A stretch of 64,000 nt of DNA from DASVRA01 sp036388855 (GTDB lineage: Bacteria > Pseudomonadota > Alphaproteobacteria > Caulobacterales > Caulobacteraceae). Under the pieces are notes generated by a model, which ran no database searches, was not told where the DNA came from, and saw only the letters and a list, made by a program, of their open reading frames with translations. Position 1 is the stretch's first letter. Every line of letters begins with the position of its first letter. Both the position numbers and the translations under genes were made by a program. Location of the stretch: assembly GCA_036388855.1 (NCBI GenBank), contig DASVRA010000024.1, forward strand, positions 62,001 to 126,000, read 5' to 3'. This document shows positions 33,142 through 41,496 of this stretch, piece by piece.

Positions 33142-35154
33142 TCAACGCCGCAGCGCCAAGCCGACCCGGACCACGCGGGGAGCGTCGTAGCTGACCACGC
33201 CTTCGGCGGTCTCTCCGGTCTCGATCGCGGCGTCGAAAACGTTGTCGGCGGCGAGATAGAGGGCGGCGGCGGGGGTGAGCGACCATTCCGCCCGGGCGTC
33301 GGCGCGCCAGGCGGCGCCCAGCACGCGGGTGTTCAGGTCATCCTCGAAGCGGGCGGTTTCGTAGCGGAGGTCGGCCTGCAGGCGCAGGCGTTTCAGCGGG
33401 CGCCAGGCGGCGCCAGCGGTTGCGGTGAGGCGCGGCGCCTGGGCCGGGCGCAGGCCGGTGAGCTGGGGGGCCGTCTCGCCGCCGTCCACCTCTGCCACCG
33501 TGTAGGCGAAGGCGGCGCGCAGGGTTAGGGTTTCGCCGATGGCCTGTTCGGCGTCGGCTTCGAGGCCGGCAGCGTTGATCGCGCCGGCGTTCCGGCGCTG
33601 GCGCAGCACGCCGCCCGGGGGGATGAAGCCGGCGGCGGGGAAGTCGGGGAAGACGCCGGGGCCGAAGCCGACCGTGACGTTCGTGACCGGGTCTTCGAGG
33701 CGGTTTAGGAAGGCGGTGGCGGACCAGGCGAAGCCGTCGCGGCGGCCGCCGAGGCCAGCTTCGGCGCCGTAGAGGCGTTCGGGGTCGAGGGCGGCGTTGG
33801 CTTCGGTGATGTCGTTGCCGACGCGGAAGGGGCGGTAGAGCTCGTTCAGCGTCGGTGGGCGGAAGCCGGCGTAGGCGGCGGCGCGGGCGTGGAGGCCGCC
33901 GCCGAGTTCGTGGCGCAGGCCGGCGCGGGCGGTGGGGACGAGGCCGCTGCGGTCCTCGGGCTGAGCCTCGAAGGTGACGGCGCCGGTGGCGAGGTCGCGT
34001 TCGGTGCGGTGGCCGTCCAGGGTGGCCCAGCCGTCCAGGCGGGCGCCGCCGGTGAGCAGCCAGGGGCCTTCCGCCCAGGTGAGTTCGCCGTAGCCGCCGC
34101 CTACCAGGGTCTGTCCGCCGGCGATGCGGCCACGGGTGAAGCCGGCGCCTAGGTTGCGGAAGCGCTCGCGGGTCTCGCCGTCGGCGGCGCGCAGATCGGC
34201 GCCCGCTTCCCAGGTGAAGGCGCCGCTCAGGCCCCGCACGGCGGCGTTCGCGCCCCAGCCGGTCGCGGGCGTGGCGTATTGGGTGTTGGCGGGCGTGGTG
34301 GAGGCGCGGTCGGGGGCGACGGCGACGAAGCGGCTCTCCAGGTCGCTGCTGCGGCTCCAGAGCTGGAGGCGGTAGCCGACGCGAGCAGAGGAGGGCTGGG
34401 CAGCATAGGTCAGGCTGGCGCTGGAGCCGCGGGCGTCGGAGCCGCCGCCGGCGAGGCCGGAGCCGCGGTCCTCCTCGAAGACGGAGAGGCGCGCGGCCAG
34501 GACTCCGGCTGCGAGCGGCGCCTGGAGGCGGCCGGCCAGGCTCCAGCTCGACAGCGACAAGGGCTGGTCGGCTCGGCCGCGGCCCTCGCGAACCGGAATC
34601 CAGCCGGCGCTGTCCTGGGCCGAGGCGGCCAGGAACAGCCCGCCGCCGCCGGCCGAGAGGACCGCCGCGCCCGCTCCGCGCCAGGTTTCCAGTTCGCCGG
34701 CCGAGGCGTCCCCCGCCGCCGTGCCGGGTGCGGACAGTTCCTCCAACGCCACGACACCAGTGAGCGCGCCCGCGCCATAGGGGCCGGCGCCGGCGCCGCG
34801 CACCACGCTCGCCGCCTCGATGCTTTCGGGGGGTAGGGCGGACCAGATCACCCAGCCGCCGAAGGGGTCGTTCTGCGGAACGCCGTCCAGCGTCACTAGG
34901 GCCCGGCCCGCGCCGGAGGGGGCGAAGGACCGCAGCGACAGGCCTTGGGTGGTGGGGTTGGCGGCCTGGCTGGAGGTGCGGCGGAACAGGGAGACGCCGG
35001 GAACCTGTTTCAGCGCCTCGTCCAGGCGGGGCTGGGCTCCGAGCTCGGCGCGGTCCAGGCGCACGACCGAGAACGCCGCCTCGGCGGGCGAGGGCGGCAG
35101 GCGCGGGGCGGTGACCACCACGGCCTCGACCACCGGCGGCTGATCGATCGGCAT
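33142..35154 (-). CDS. TonB-dependent receptor, no visible signal peptide
   Basis: A 670-residue TonB-dependent outer-membrane receptor. A TonB-box-like VVEAVVVTAPRLPP is right at the N-terminus. The plug domain follows (LDEALKQVPGVSLFRRTSSQ, GVPQNDPFGGW, VVRGAGAGPYGAGALTGVV), and then the barrel with FRPPTLNELYRPFRVGND and AEAGLGGRRDGFAWSATAFL. The end is VRVGLALRR rather than a terminal Phe. ATG 35154 begins three residues before conserved sequence. No signal peptide is encoded in frame upstream, and the divergent flavin reductase starts 71 bases away. The ligand is unknown. Confidence 0.83.
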   Translation of the reverse strand: MPIDQPPVVEAVVVTAPRLPPSPAEAAFSVVRLDRAELGAQPRLDEALKQVPGVSLFRRTSSQAANPTTQGLSLRSFAPSGAGRALVTLDGVPQNDPFGGWVIWSALPPESIEAASVVRGAGAGPYGAGALTGVVALEELSAPGTAAGDASAGELETWRGAGAAVLSAGGGGLFLAASAQDSAGWIPVREGRGRADQPLSLSSWSLAGRLQAPLAAGVLAARLSVFEEDRGSGLAGGGSDARGSSASLTYAAQPSSARVGYRLQLWSRSSDLESRFVAVAPDRASTTPANTQYATPATGWGANAAVRGLSGAFTWEAGADLRAADGETRERFRNLGAGFTRGRIAGGQTLVGGGYGELTWAEGPWLLTGGARLDGWATLDGHRTERDLATGAVTFEAQPEDRSGLVPTARAGLRHELGGGLHARAAAYAGFRPPTLNELYRPFRVGNDITEANAALDPERLYGAEAGLGGRRDGFAWSATAFLNRLEDPVTNVTVGFGPGVFPDFPAAGFIPPGGVLRQRRNAGAINAAGLEADAEQAIGETLTLRAAFAYTVAEVDGGETAPQLTGLRPAQAPRLTATAGAAWRPLKRLRLQADLRYETARFEDDLNTRVLGAAWRADARAEWSLTPAAALYLAADNVFDAAIETGETAEGVVSYDAPRVVRVGLALRR

Positions 35155-35225
35155 GACGTGTCTTCGGAGGTGGGCGCGGCGGGCGCAAGGGTTGACATGC
35201 CGCAGGGGGGACGGGACCACGCCCC

Positions 35226-35720
35226 ATGGCTGACAACAGCGCGCCGGAAGCGGGAGTGGCGGCGGAGTTCCGCGCCGCAATGCGGCGGCTGGCGTCCACC
35301 GTTTGCGTGGTCACCGCCGCGCAAGACGGTCACTGGGTCGGGATGACCATGACGGCGGTGACCTCGATGTCGATGGAGCCGCCGTCGCTGTTGATCAGCG
35401 CTCATCGGGCCAGCCGTCTGTGCGGGGCCCTGGCGCCGGGGGTGCGGTTCTGCGTCAACGTGCTGAGGGTCGGGCACGACGAGACGGCGGAGGCGTTCGC
35501 CGGGCGGCTGGCGCACGAGGAGCGGTTCGCGGGCGGGCAGTGGCGCTGCGAGGGCGGGCCGCCGTGGCTGGCGGACGCGCTGTGCGGCGTGGTGTGCGAG
35601 ACGGCGGCGTCGCTGGACTTCGGCAGCCACACCATCTTCGTTGGGCGGGTGGAGGCGGTGCGGCTGAATTCGGATGGGCCGCCGCTGATCTACGGCCAGG
35701 GCCGCTACGGCGGCTTCTGA
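35226..35720 (+). CDS. Flavin reductase domain protein
   Basis: A 164-residue flavin reductase-like protein (FMN-binding split-barrel). Features are FRAAMRRLASTVCVVTA, GMTMTAVTSMSMEPPSLLIS (isoalloxazine contacts), FCVNVLRVGHDETAEAFAGR, and the late SHTIFVGRVEAV strand with GRYGGF at the end. Such enzymes supply reduced flavin to monooxygenases, but no partner monooxygenase is adjacent. The ATG is 71 bases from the divergent receptor start. Confidence 0.87.
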   Translation: MADNSAPEAGVAAEFRAAMRRLASTVCVVTAAQDGHWVGMTMTAVTSMSMEPPSLLISAHRASRLCGALAPGVRFCVNVLRVGHDETAEAFAGRLAHEERFAGGQWRCEGGPPWLADALCGVVCETAASLDFGSHTIFVGRVEAVRLNSDGPPLIYGQGRYGGF

Positions 35721-35752
35721 TCCATTCGCGGCGGCGGCGCGTTAACCCGAGC

Positions 35753-36637
35753 ATGCCGCCGCTTCGCCCATCAAGCCGCCGCGCAGCCCTGTTGGCCCTG
35801 TTGGCCCTGCTGGGCCTGGGCGGCTGCAGCATCACCGGGGTGCTGTCGGCGACCACGCCGGGGGCCGGCGGAGCGCTGCGCGACATCAGCTATGCCGCCG
35901 GGCCCCGGCACACGCTCGACATCTACCGTCCGGCGCGGCGGGCGGAGCCGGCGCCGGTGGTGGTGTTCTTCTACGGCGGCACCTGGCAGATGGGCGACAA
36001 GGCCGATTACGCCTTTGTCGGCAAGGCGCTGGCCGCCAAGGGCTTCCTCGCCGTCATCCCCGATTACCGGCTCTACCCGGAGGTCCGCTATCCCGAGTTC
36101 CTCCGCGACGGAGCGCAGGCTGTGCGCTGGGCGCGCGACAACGCAAGCCGCTACGGCGGCGATCCCCGGAGGCTGTTCCTGATGGGACATTCGGCCGGCG
36201 CCTACAACGCGGTCATGCTGACGGTGGACGAGCGCTGGCTGGCGCAGGCGGGGGTGGACGCGCGGCGCGAGCTCAGGGGCACGGTGGGGATCTCCGGCCC
36301 CTACGACTTTCTGCCGCTGAGTGATCCGACGCTGATGACCATCTTCGGCCCCGAGGCGACGCGGCCGCGGACCCAGCCGGTGGCCTATGTGGACGGCAAG
36401 GAGCCGCCGCTGCTGCTGCTCCACGGTCTGAAGGACACCACCGTGTATCCGCGCAACACCGAGCGGCTGGCCGCGCGGGTCAGCGAGCAGGGGGGGCGGG
36501 CGGAGGCGAGGTTCTACAAGGGGCTGAACCACACCGGAGCCATAGGCGCGGTGGCCGCGCCGCTGCGCTTCCTGGCGCCGGTGCTGGAGGACTCGGTGCG
36601 GTTCATGGAGCGGCAGGGCGCGGCGCCTGCGGGCTAG
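35753..36637 (+). CDS. Alpha/beta-hydrolase lipoprotein
   Basis: A 294-residue esterase/lipase-like alpha/beta hydrolase. The N-terminus is a lipoprotein signal (ALLALLALLGLGGC, lipobox LGGC). The oxyanion motif FFYGGTWQMGDKADY, the nucleophile elbow LMGHSAGAYNAVM, Asp in LLHGLKDTTVYPRN and His in YKGLNHTGAIGAV give a full triad. ATG 35753 is 30 bases after the flavin reductase stop. It belongs to the BD-FAE-like carboxylesterase group; substrate unknown. It converges on the Mrp gene, whose stop overlaps. Confidence 0.88.
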   Translation: MPPLRPSSRRAALLALLALLGLGGCSITGVLSATTPGAGGALRDISYAAGPRHTLDIYRPARRAEPAPVVVFFYGGTWQMGDKADYAFVGKALAAKGFLAVIPDYRLYPEVRYPEFLRDGAQAVRWARDNASRYGGDPRRLFLMGHSAGAYNAVMLTVDERWLAQAGVDARRELRGTVGISGPYDFLPLSDPTLMTIFGPEATRPRTQPVAYVDGKEPPLLLLHGLKDTTVYPRNTERLAARVSEQGGRAEARFYKGLNHTGAIGAVAAPLRFLAPVLEDSVRFMERQGAAPAG

Positions 36638-37773
36638 GCGGAGGTCCGAAGCCGCTCCGCCAAGGCTTCGGCCGCGCCTGCCAGGGCCTGGGCGGCCGTC
36701 CGGCCCGGCTGGGAGACGACGAGCGGAGCGCCCTCGTCGGAGGCGCGGCGGAGCTCGGGGTCGAGGGGGATTTCGCCCAGGAAGGGCACGCCCAGTTGCT
36801 CGGCGGCCGCCCGGGCGCCGCCGCGGCCGAAGATTTCGATCGGCGCGCCGGTGGCGGGATCGGGGAAGTAGGCCATGTTCTCGATCACGCCCAGCACCGG
36901 AACCCCAGTCTTGGCGAACATGGCGACTGCCCGGCGGGCGTCGATCAGGGCCACCTCCTGGGGCGTGGACACGATCACGGCGCCGCTGATCACCACCTTC
37001 TGGATCAGCGACAGCTGGATGTCGCCGGTGCCGGGAGGAAGGTCGACCACCAGCACGTCCAGCGGCGCCTCGGGCGAGCTCCAGACCACCTCGCGCAGCA
37101 TCTGGTTGAGCGCCGAGGACGCCATCGGCCCGCGCCAGATCATCGGCGCCTCCTCGTCGACGATCAGGCCTATGGACATGATCTTCAGGCCCCAAGCCAC
37201 GAGCGGGATCAGCCGTTTGTCCGGCCCGATTTCCGGCTCGTCCGACACGCCGGTCATGCGCGGGACCGAGGGGCCGTAGATGTCCGCGTCCAGCAGGCCG
37301 GTGCGCAGGCCCTGCCGCGCCAGGGCGGCGGCGAGGTTCACCGCGACGGTGGACTTGCCGACTCCGCCCTTGCCGCTGGCCACGGCGACCACGTGGCGCA
37401 CGTGGGGCAGGGGCTCAGCCGGCGCGGGGGGGCGGCGCGGCTGGGTGTCGGCCGCCAGCTGGGGGGACAGGCGGGCGCCCCGGCGCACCCGTTCCGTCCC
37501 CGGCTCCGGCGGAGCCTCGTCGTCCGCGGCGAGGATCACCCGCACCTGCGAGACGCCCGGCAGCCGCGCCAGCGCCTGCTCCGCGGCGTCTCGGGTGTCG
37601 CCATAGAGCGCCAGGCGCTCGCGCGGCACCACCAGGGCAAAGCCAGCGCGGCCGGGGGCGACCACCAGCCCCTTCACCAGACCGGCCGCGGCCAGGCCCT
37701 CGCCGGTGTGCGGGTCTGCGATGGCGTCGAGCGCGGCCAGGGCGGCCGTGCGGTCGGCGAACAGGGCGGGCAT
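36634..37773 (-). CDS. Mrp/NBP35-type Fe-S carrier ATPase without CxxC
   Basis: A 379-residue Mrp/ApbC family P-loop protein involved in Fe-S cluster transfer. An N-terminal DUF59-like domain (LDAIADPHTGEGLAAAGLVK) precedes the deviant Walker A SGKGGVGKSTVAVNLA near residue 133. It then has LLDADIYGPSVPRM, MSIGLIVDEEAPMIWRGPM and DVLVVDLPPGTGD. Where family members usually have CPHC after VIENM, this protein reads VIENMAYFPDPATGAPIEIF with no cysteine, so cluster binding by that motif is not possible. It is divergent from miaA. Confidence 0.88.
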   Translation of the reverse strand: MPALFADRTAALAALDAIADPHTGEGLAAAGLVKGLVVAPGRAGFALVVPRERLALYGDTRDAAEQALARLPGVSQVRVILAADDEAPPEPGTERVRRGARLSPQLAADTQPRRPPAPAEPLPHVRHVVAVASGKGGVGKSTVAVNLAAALARQGLRTGLLDADIYGPSVPRMTGVSDEPEIGPDKRLIPLVAWGLKIMSIGLIVDEEAPMIWRGPMASSALNQMLREVVWSSPEAPLDVLVVDLPPGTGDIQLSLIQKVVISGAVIVSTPQEVALIDARRAVAMFAKTGVPVLGVIENMAYFPDPATGAPIEIFGRGGARAAAEQLGVPFLGEIPLDPELRRASDEGAPLVVSQPGRTAAQALAGAAEALAERLRTSA

Positions 37774-37854
37774 GGCGCGTCCTTAGCCCTTGGAGGCGAC
37801 GGCGGCGAGACGCCTTGCTTGCGGCGCGCCGGGCGCAGCCACATACAACCGGCG

Positions 37855-38802
37855 ATGACGCCGGCGGTCCTGATCTTCGGCCCCACGGCCAGCGGCAAGA
37901 CGGCGCTGGCCGTCCGGCTGGCGCGGGCGATCGGGGGCGAGGTGGTCAACGCCGATTCCCAACAGCTCTATCGCGACCTGCGGGTGCTGACCGCCCGGCC
38001 GACGCCCGAGGAGGAGGCGCTGGCGCCGCACCACCTGTTCGGGGTGGCGGACGCGGCTGAAGCGTGGTCGGCCGGACGCTGGCAGCGCGCGGCGATGGAG
38101 GCGATCAGCGACATCTTGGCGCGCGGGCGGACCCCTATCGTCGCCGGGGGCACGGGCCTCTATTTCAAGGCGCTGACCGAGGGCCTGTCGGACATTCCGC
38201 CGGTGCCGGAGCCGGCGCGGACGCAGGCGCGGCGGCTTTGGGATGAAGCCGGCGAGGCTCGTTTTCGCGAGCGCCTGCGGGCGCTGGACCCGGAGGCGGA
38301 GGCGCGGATCGCGGCCGGCGACCGGCAGCGGCTGACCCGCGCCCTCGAGGTGGTCCAGGCCACCGGCAGGCCGCTCAGCGCGTGGCAGGGCGAGCGCGGC
38401 CGGGCGCTGCCGCCCGGCGAGTGGACCGGCGTGGCGTTGAGCCCCCCACGCGAAGCGCTCTACGCGCGTTGCGAGGCGCGTTTCGACCGCATGCTGGAGC
38501 AGGGCGCGCTGGAGGAGGCGCGCGCGCTGTTCGTTCGGGGGCTGGATCCTCAGCTCCCGGCGATGAAGGCCACGGGCCTGCGCGAGCTGATCCGCCATAT
38601 AGAGGGGGAGATCTCGCTGGAAGAAGCGGCGGCGCTGGCGAAGCGGGAGACGCGCCGTTACGCCAAGCGGCAGATGACCTGGCTGCGTCAGCAGACGCCG
38701 GACTGGCCGAGGCTGCAGGGGCTGGACCTGTCGACGCAATGGGAAGGCCTCGCGGCCTTGCCGGTCCTTCGCGCGCTGCTATCCTCGCGCGCGGGGGTTT
38801 GA
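37855..38802 (+). CDS. miaA: tRNA dimethylallyltransferase
   Basis: A 315-residue enzyme that prenylates A37 of UNN-reading tRNAs. The P-loop is LIFGPTASGKTALA. Conserved segments are EVVNADSQQLYRDLRVLTAR, HHLFGVADAAEAWSAGRW, IVAGGTGLYFKALTEGLSDI and RLTRALEVVQATGRPLSAWQ. The C-terminal KRQMTWLRQQTPDW helix contacts tRNA. Length and start are standard. A secreted protein gene follows 8 bases later. Confidence 0.96.
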   Translation: MTPAVLIFGPTASGKTALAVRLARAIGGEVVNADSQQLYRDLRVLTARPTPEEEALAPHHLFGVADAAEAWSAGRWQRAAMEAISDILARGRTPIVAGGTGLYFKALTEGLSDIPPVPEPARTQARRLWDEAGEARFRERLRALDPEAEARIAAGDRQRLTRALEVVQATGRPLSAWQGERGRALPPGEWTGVALSPPREALYARCEARFDRMLEQGALEEARALFVRGLDPQLPAMKATGLRELIRHIEGEISLEEAAALAKRETRRYAKRQMTWLRQQTPDWPRLQGLDLSTQWEGLAALPVLRALLSSRAGV

Positions 38803-38810
38803 GTTCGATC

Positions 38811-39605
38811 ATGCGCGCCCTCCGCCTGGCGGTTCTGCTGACCCTGACGGCCGCCTCCGCCGCGGCCGCGCCACGCAGGCCCGCGCCGGCGCCCGAACCT
38901 CCGCCGCCGACGCCAAAGGAGTACTGGGAGGCGCCGGAGGTGTTCCTTACCGAGGCGCAGGATCCTTTCGGCCGCCGCCGCGCCTCGCGCAACGAAACCG
39001 CGCCCCGGACGCCGGGCGCGCCCGAGCCCTCCTACTACCGCCTGTGGGGCCTGCAGCCGCTGCAGACCCAGTTCCTGCGGGGGGACGAGGCGATCATGGA
39101 GGTCTGGGTCCGCACCGAAGGCGGCCAGCGACAGGCGCTTGTGCGCGTAAGCGTCCGAGGCGACGGGCGGTCCTTCGTCCAGGCGCGGGCGGGGATCGCC
39201 TGCTGCTCGCCGACGATCGGGCGACGCGTGGACGTCGACGCGGAGCTGCCGCCCGGCTCCGCGGCGGGTCTGGAGAAGCTGGCCGGCCATGGCTTCTGGT
39301 CCAGCCTGCCCGACGTGGTGATCGACGAAGGCGACGGCTCGGTCGAGCCGCTTTGCGTCGGCGGGGTCTCCTACGACTTCTACCTGCTCCGGCGCGACCG
39401 GTTCGCCCGGCTGCGGCGCGACTGCGGCGGGGCCGAGGTCGGCGAGGCGGCCGAGGTGCTCGGGGCCCTGCTCGGCGCGGCGGTCGGCCGCGACCCCCGG
39501 TTCGACTTTCTGTTTCCCCGCGGCGCCGATTTCTCCGAGGCTCGGAGCCAGCACCAGGCGCTGCTGACGAGGGGAGGGCGATTGGTCGCATCGAAGCCGC
39601 GCTAG
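38811..39605 (+). CDS. Hypothetical secreted protein
   Basis: A 264-residue protein with a clear signal peptide (LRLAVLLTLTAASAAAA) and a proline-rich linker (PAPAPEPPPPTP). The mature domain has a central strand-rich portion with WGLQPLQTQFLRGDEAIMEV and paired cysteines (AGIACCSPTIG, LCVGGVSYDFY, LRRDCGG). No family is recognised. It begins 8 bases after miaA and may share its transcript. Confidence 0.7.
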   Translation: MRALRLAVLLTLTAASAAAAPRRPAPAPEPPPPTPKEYWEAPEVFLTEAQDPFGRRRASRNETAPRTPGAPEPSYYRLWGLQPLQTQFLRGDEAIMEVWVRTEGGQRQALVRVSVRGDGRSFVQARAGIACCSPTIGRRVDVDAELPPGSAAGLEKLAGHGFWSSLPDVVIDEGDGSVEPLCVGGVSYDFYLLRRDRFARLRRDCGGAEVGEAAEVLGALLGAAVGRDPRFDFLFPRGADFSEARSQHQALLTRGGRLVASKPR

Positions 39606-39678
39606 AGGCGCCGTTTACGCTTGCGTCACAAGCAATTTCCCTGTTCTCTCCGCGCCGCTTTCCGTGTGGAGATGGATC

Positions 39679-39966
39679 ATGAATGCCATTTACGGCGCGA
39701 TTTCCGCCGCCGCTGTTCTCGCGCTGGCCGGCCAGGCGGCCGCTCAGAGCGCCGCCGCTCCGGCCGCCCCGGCCGCACCCGCGCGCGCGGTCAAGGCCAA
39801 GAACGACCCCAACCGGATGGTCTGCAAGACCATCCCGGTGACCGGGACCCGCTTTACCAAGAGCACCTGCCGCACCAAGCAGGAGTGGGACGACAAGGCC
39901 GCCCGCGACAAGCAGGACCTGATCAACGAGCAGACCCGCGGCCAGCTGCAGCGCGAGTCCGGCTGA
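39679..39966 (+). CDS. Small secreted protein with conserved Cys pair
   Basis: A 95-residue protein with a signal peptide (AISAAAVLALAGQAAAQ), an Ala/Pro linker, and a core DPNRMVCKTIPVTGTRFTKS followed by CRTKQEWDDKA. The two cysteines probably form a disulfide. The same 'DPN..VC....GSR...C.T...W' pattern occurs in the protein at 56046-56279, so the two are relatives. The family is common in Caulobacter-like genomes as far as I know, with no known role. ATG 39679 has GGAG seven bases upstream. A terminator-like hairpin follows. Confidence 0.75.
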   Translation: MNAIYGAISAAAVLALAGQAAAQSAAAPAAPAAPARAVKAKNDPNRMVCKTIPVTGTRFTKSTCRTKQEWDDKAARDKQDLINEQTRGQLQRESG

Positions 39967-39988
39967 TCCCGCTCATCAGGCGGTGACG

Positions 39989-40020
39989 AGGGCCTCCTCC
40001 ATGAGTGGGGAGGCCTTCTC
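39989..40020 (+). terminator. Rho-independent terminator-like hairpin
   Basis: GGCCTCC (39991-39997) pairs with GGAGGCC (40009-40015) across an 11-base loop, followed by TTCTCATTT. It lies 23 bases after the small secreted gene and just before the tmRNA promoter. The T run is weak. Confidence 0.5.
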
Positions 40021-40049
40021 ATTTACACTTCCAGGCCTATATTGACCGT

Positions 40050-40375
40050 GCCGGGGCTTGCTCCGGCTATGGGGATAAACGCGCGTGAAATAAGCGATCT
40101 GGACCCGGGTGCGATTCCCGGCGGCTCCACCAATCTCTCTTCCGTCCGGTATCGCGGGCGAACCTTGAGGGGCCGATCAGTTTCGACAGGCGTGTAAAGG
40201 CGTGGCTTTCCCTCGGTAGGCTCACCGTTATCGGGCCTTATCTAGATGCGAACGATAACTTCGCTGAAGAAGTCCGCCTTGCTGCGTAATGCGGCGGGTT
40301 GATTTCGACCTGAAGCCCTAGGCCTTAGCCGGTCTAGGCGGGGCTCGGAGGGGGCCTGGCAACAGAACCCCTCCA
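40050..40375 (+). ncRNA. ssrA: Circularly permuted two-piece tmRNA
   Basis: The tRNA-like acceptor half comes first: a T-arm CCGGG-TGCGATT-CCCGG (40105-40121), then CGGCTCC-A-CCA ending at 40132. After a 36-base spacer the coding half begins GGGGCCGATCAGTTTCGACA (40169). GGGGCCG pairs with CGGCTCC over seven pairs (one G-U), forming the acceptor stem. A tag frame follows at 40248. This order, 3' half before 5' half, is the permuted form known in alphaproteobacteria, cut into two RNAs after transcription. A -10-like TATATT is at 40038-40043. The 3' end near the hairpin at 40347-40374 is approximate. Confidence 0.93.
40248..40289 (+). other. tmRNA proteolysis-tag reading frame
   Basis: Thirteen codons from GCG, reading ANDNFAEEVRLAA, then TAA. 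With the alanine carried by tmRNA the tag is 14 residues. ANDNFAEE matches the N-terminal part of the known Caulobacter tag, which SspB binds; the terminal LAA is what ClpX recognises. The VRL before the final AA differs from Caulobacter (FAV). Confidence 0.92.
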
Positions 40376-40380
40376 CTTTC
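40347..40380 (+). terminator. Hairpin at the end of the tmRNA gene
   Basis: GGAGGGG (40347-40353) pairs perfectly with CCCCTCC (40368-40374) across a 14-base loop containing GGCAACAGAA, followed by ACTTTC. It may be a tmRNA structural element, the terminator, or both. Confidence 0.55.
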
Positions 40381-40464
40381 TCCTCCAGCCGTTTCGTTTC
40401 TCCGCCCTTGCGCGGGCGCGAACCCTTGCTAGGCTGGCCGCCATCTCTCACATGCAAGCCGGCC

Positions 40465-40959
40465 ATGGCCCAGGACGCACGATCCCAGGACCTGATGAAC
40501 TACGACGCGCTGGCGCAGGACGCGCTGCGCGGCGTGGTCAAGGCGGCGCTGAAGCGCGCGGCCACGCCGGAAGGGATTCCGGGCGAGCACCACTTCTACA
40601 TCACCTTCAAGTCCAAGGCGCCGGGCGTGTCGGGGCCGCCCGACCTGCTGTCCAGCTACCCCGACGAGATGACCATCGTGCTGCAGCACCAGTACTGGGA
40701 GCTGGCGCCGGGCGAGACCTTCTTCACCGTCACCTTGAAGTTCGGCGGCCAGCCGCGGCGGCTGTCGATCCCGTATGCGGCGGTGACGCGCTTCTACGAC
40801 CCCAGCGTCCAGTTCCTGCTGCAGTTCGAAGCGGCCGACGCGCCGGCCAATCAGGCCGAGGCCGTGCCGGAACCGGCGGAAGAGCCGGGCGCCGAGACGC
40901 AGGTCGGCGGGGACGAGCCGGCCAAGGTTGTCTCCCTGGACCAGTTCCGGAAGAAGTGA
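40465..40959 (+). CDS. sspB: ClpXP adaptor SspB, alphaproteobacterial type
   Basis: A 164-residue SspB-alpha adaptor that delivers ssrA-tagged proteins to ClpXP. The tag-binding domain shows GEHHFYITFKSKAPGVSGPP, SYPDEMTIVLQHQYWEL and LSIPYAAVTRFYDPSVQFLL. An acidic flexible linker follows, ending in the ClpX-docking tail KVVSLDQFRKK. ATG 40465 starts ~90 bases after the tmRNA 3' end on the same strand, so the tag gene and its adaptor gene are neighbours. Length matches the Caulobacter protein. Confidence 0.93.
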   Translation: MAQDARSQDLMNYDALAQDALRGVVKAALKRAATPEGIPGEHHFYITFKSKAPGVSGPPDLLSSYPDEMTIVLQHQYWELAPGETFFTVTLKFGGQPRRLSIPYAAVTRFYDPSVQFLLQFEAADAPANQAEAVPEPAEEPGAETQVGGDEPAKVVSLDQFRKK

Positions 40960-41067
40960 TGCTGTCTCGGTTGGAGGGCGCCCAAAACCTCGTCGCCGTT
41001 TGAGCCGCAGCTGTTCTTGGGCGAGACGCCGGCCACGGAGCCGGAGCGCCTGCGGTTCTGAAAAGCC

Positions 41068-41436
41068 TCAGGCGCGCGGCCTGATCGTCACGACGATCCG
41101 CTCGCGTTCACCCGGCCGCCGCTCGACCAGCAGGCGCGCGACCTGGGCGTCGTCGTGGAAGACGTAGCCCTTGATGCCGTCCAGGATCGCCTTGGCGAGG
41201 TTGTCGAGGTCCATCCACGGCGGCTCGCCCACATGCTCCATCACGATCTCGACGGCGAAGTCGCCGTAGGCCGGGCGCGAGCCGCGCCAGCTCTTGCGGA
41301 AGAATTCGTAGATCAGGGGCTTGTAGTATTTGGCCTGGGTGGTGAGGCCGTCGATGGTGACCACCAGGGCGCCGTCCGCCTCGCGCGCCCGCACCTTGCC
41401 GTTGCCGACCCAGCCGTTCGGACCGATCTCCGCCAT
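41068..41436 (-). CDS. RusA-like Holliday junction endonuclease
   Basis: A 122-residue protein of the RusA family. The diagnostic DLDNLAKAILDGIKGYVFHD segment, with Asp residues that bind the catalytic metal and DDAQV right after, is near residue 80; the N-terminal strand is VVTIDGLTTQAKYYKPLIYE. RusA proteins are often prophage-borne, but no other phage genes are seen nearby, and stand-alone copies occur in alphaproteobacterial chromosomes. It is divergent from a Rieske oxygenase gene. Confidence 0.82.
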   Translation of the reverse strand: MAEIGPNGWVGNGKVRAREADGALVVTIDGLTTQAKYYKPLIYEFFRKSWRGSRPAYGDFAVEIVMEHVGEPPWMDLDNLAKAILDGIKGYVFHDDAQVARLLVERRPGERERIVVTIRPRA

Positions 41437-41496
41437 CGCGCTTAACTAGGACCGCGCGGATCGGCGGCAACCCGCCCCTTGCGCGGAGGGCGCCAA

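Noticed and set aside
40050..40132. A tRNA gene suggested by the T-arm and CCA end
   Set aside because: There is no anticodon arm; the acceptor strand pairs with the downstream GGGGCCG and a tag frame follows, so it is the tmRNA acceptor piece.
41068..41436. RusA as evidence of a prophage
   Set aside because: No integrase, capsid, terminase or lysis genes occur nearby and flanking genes are metabolic.
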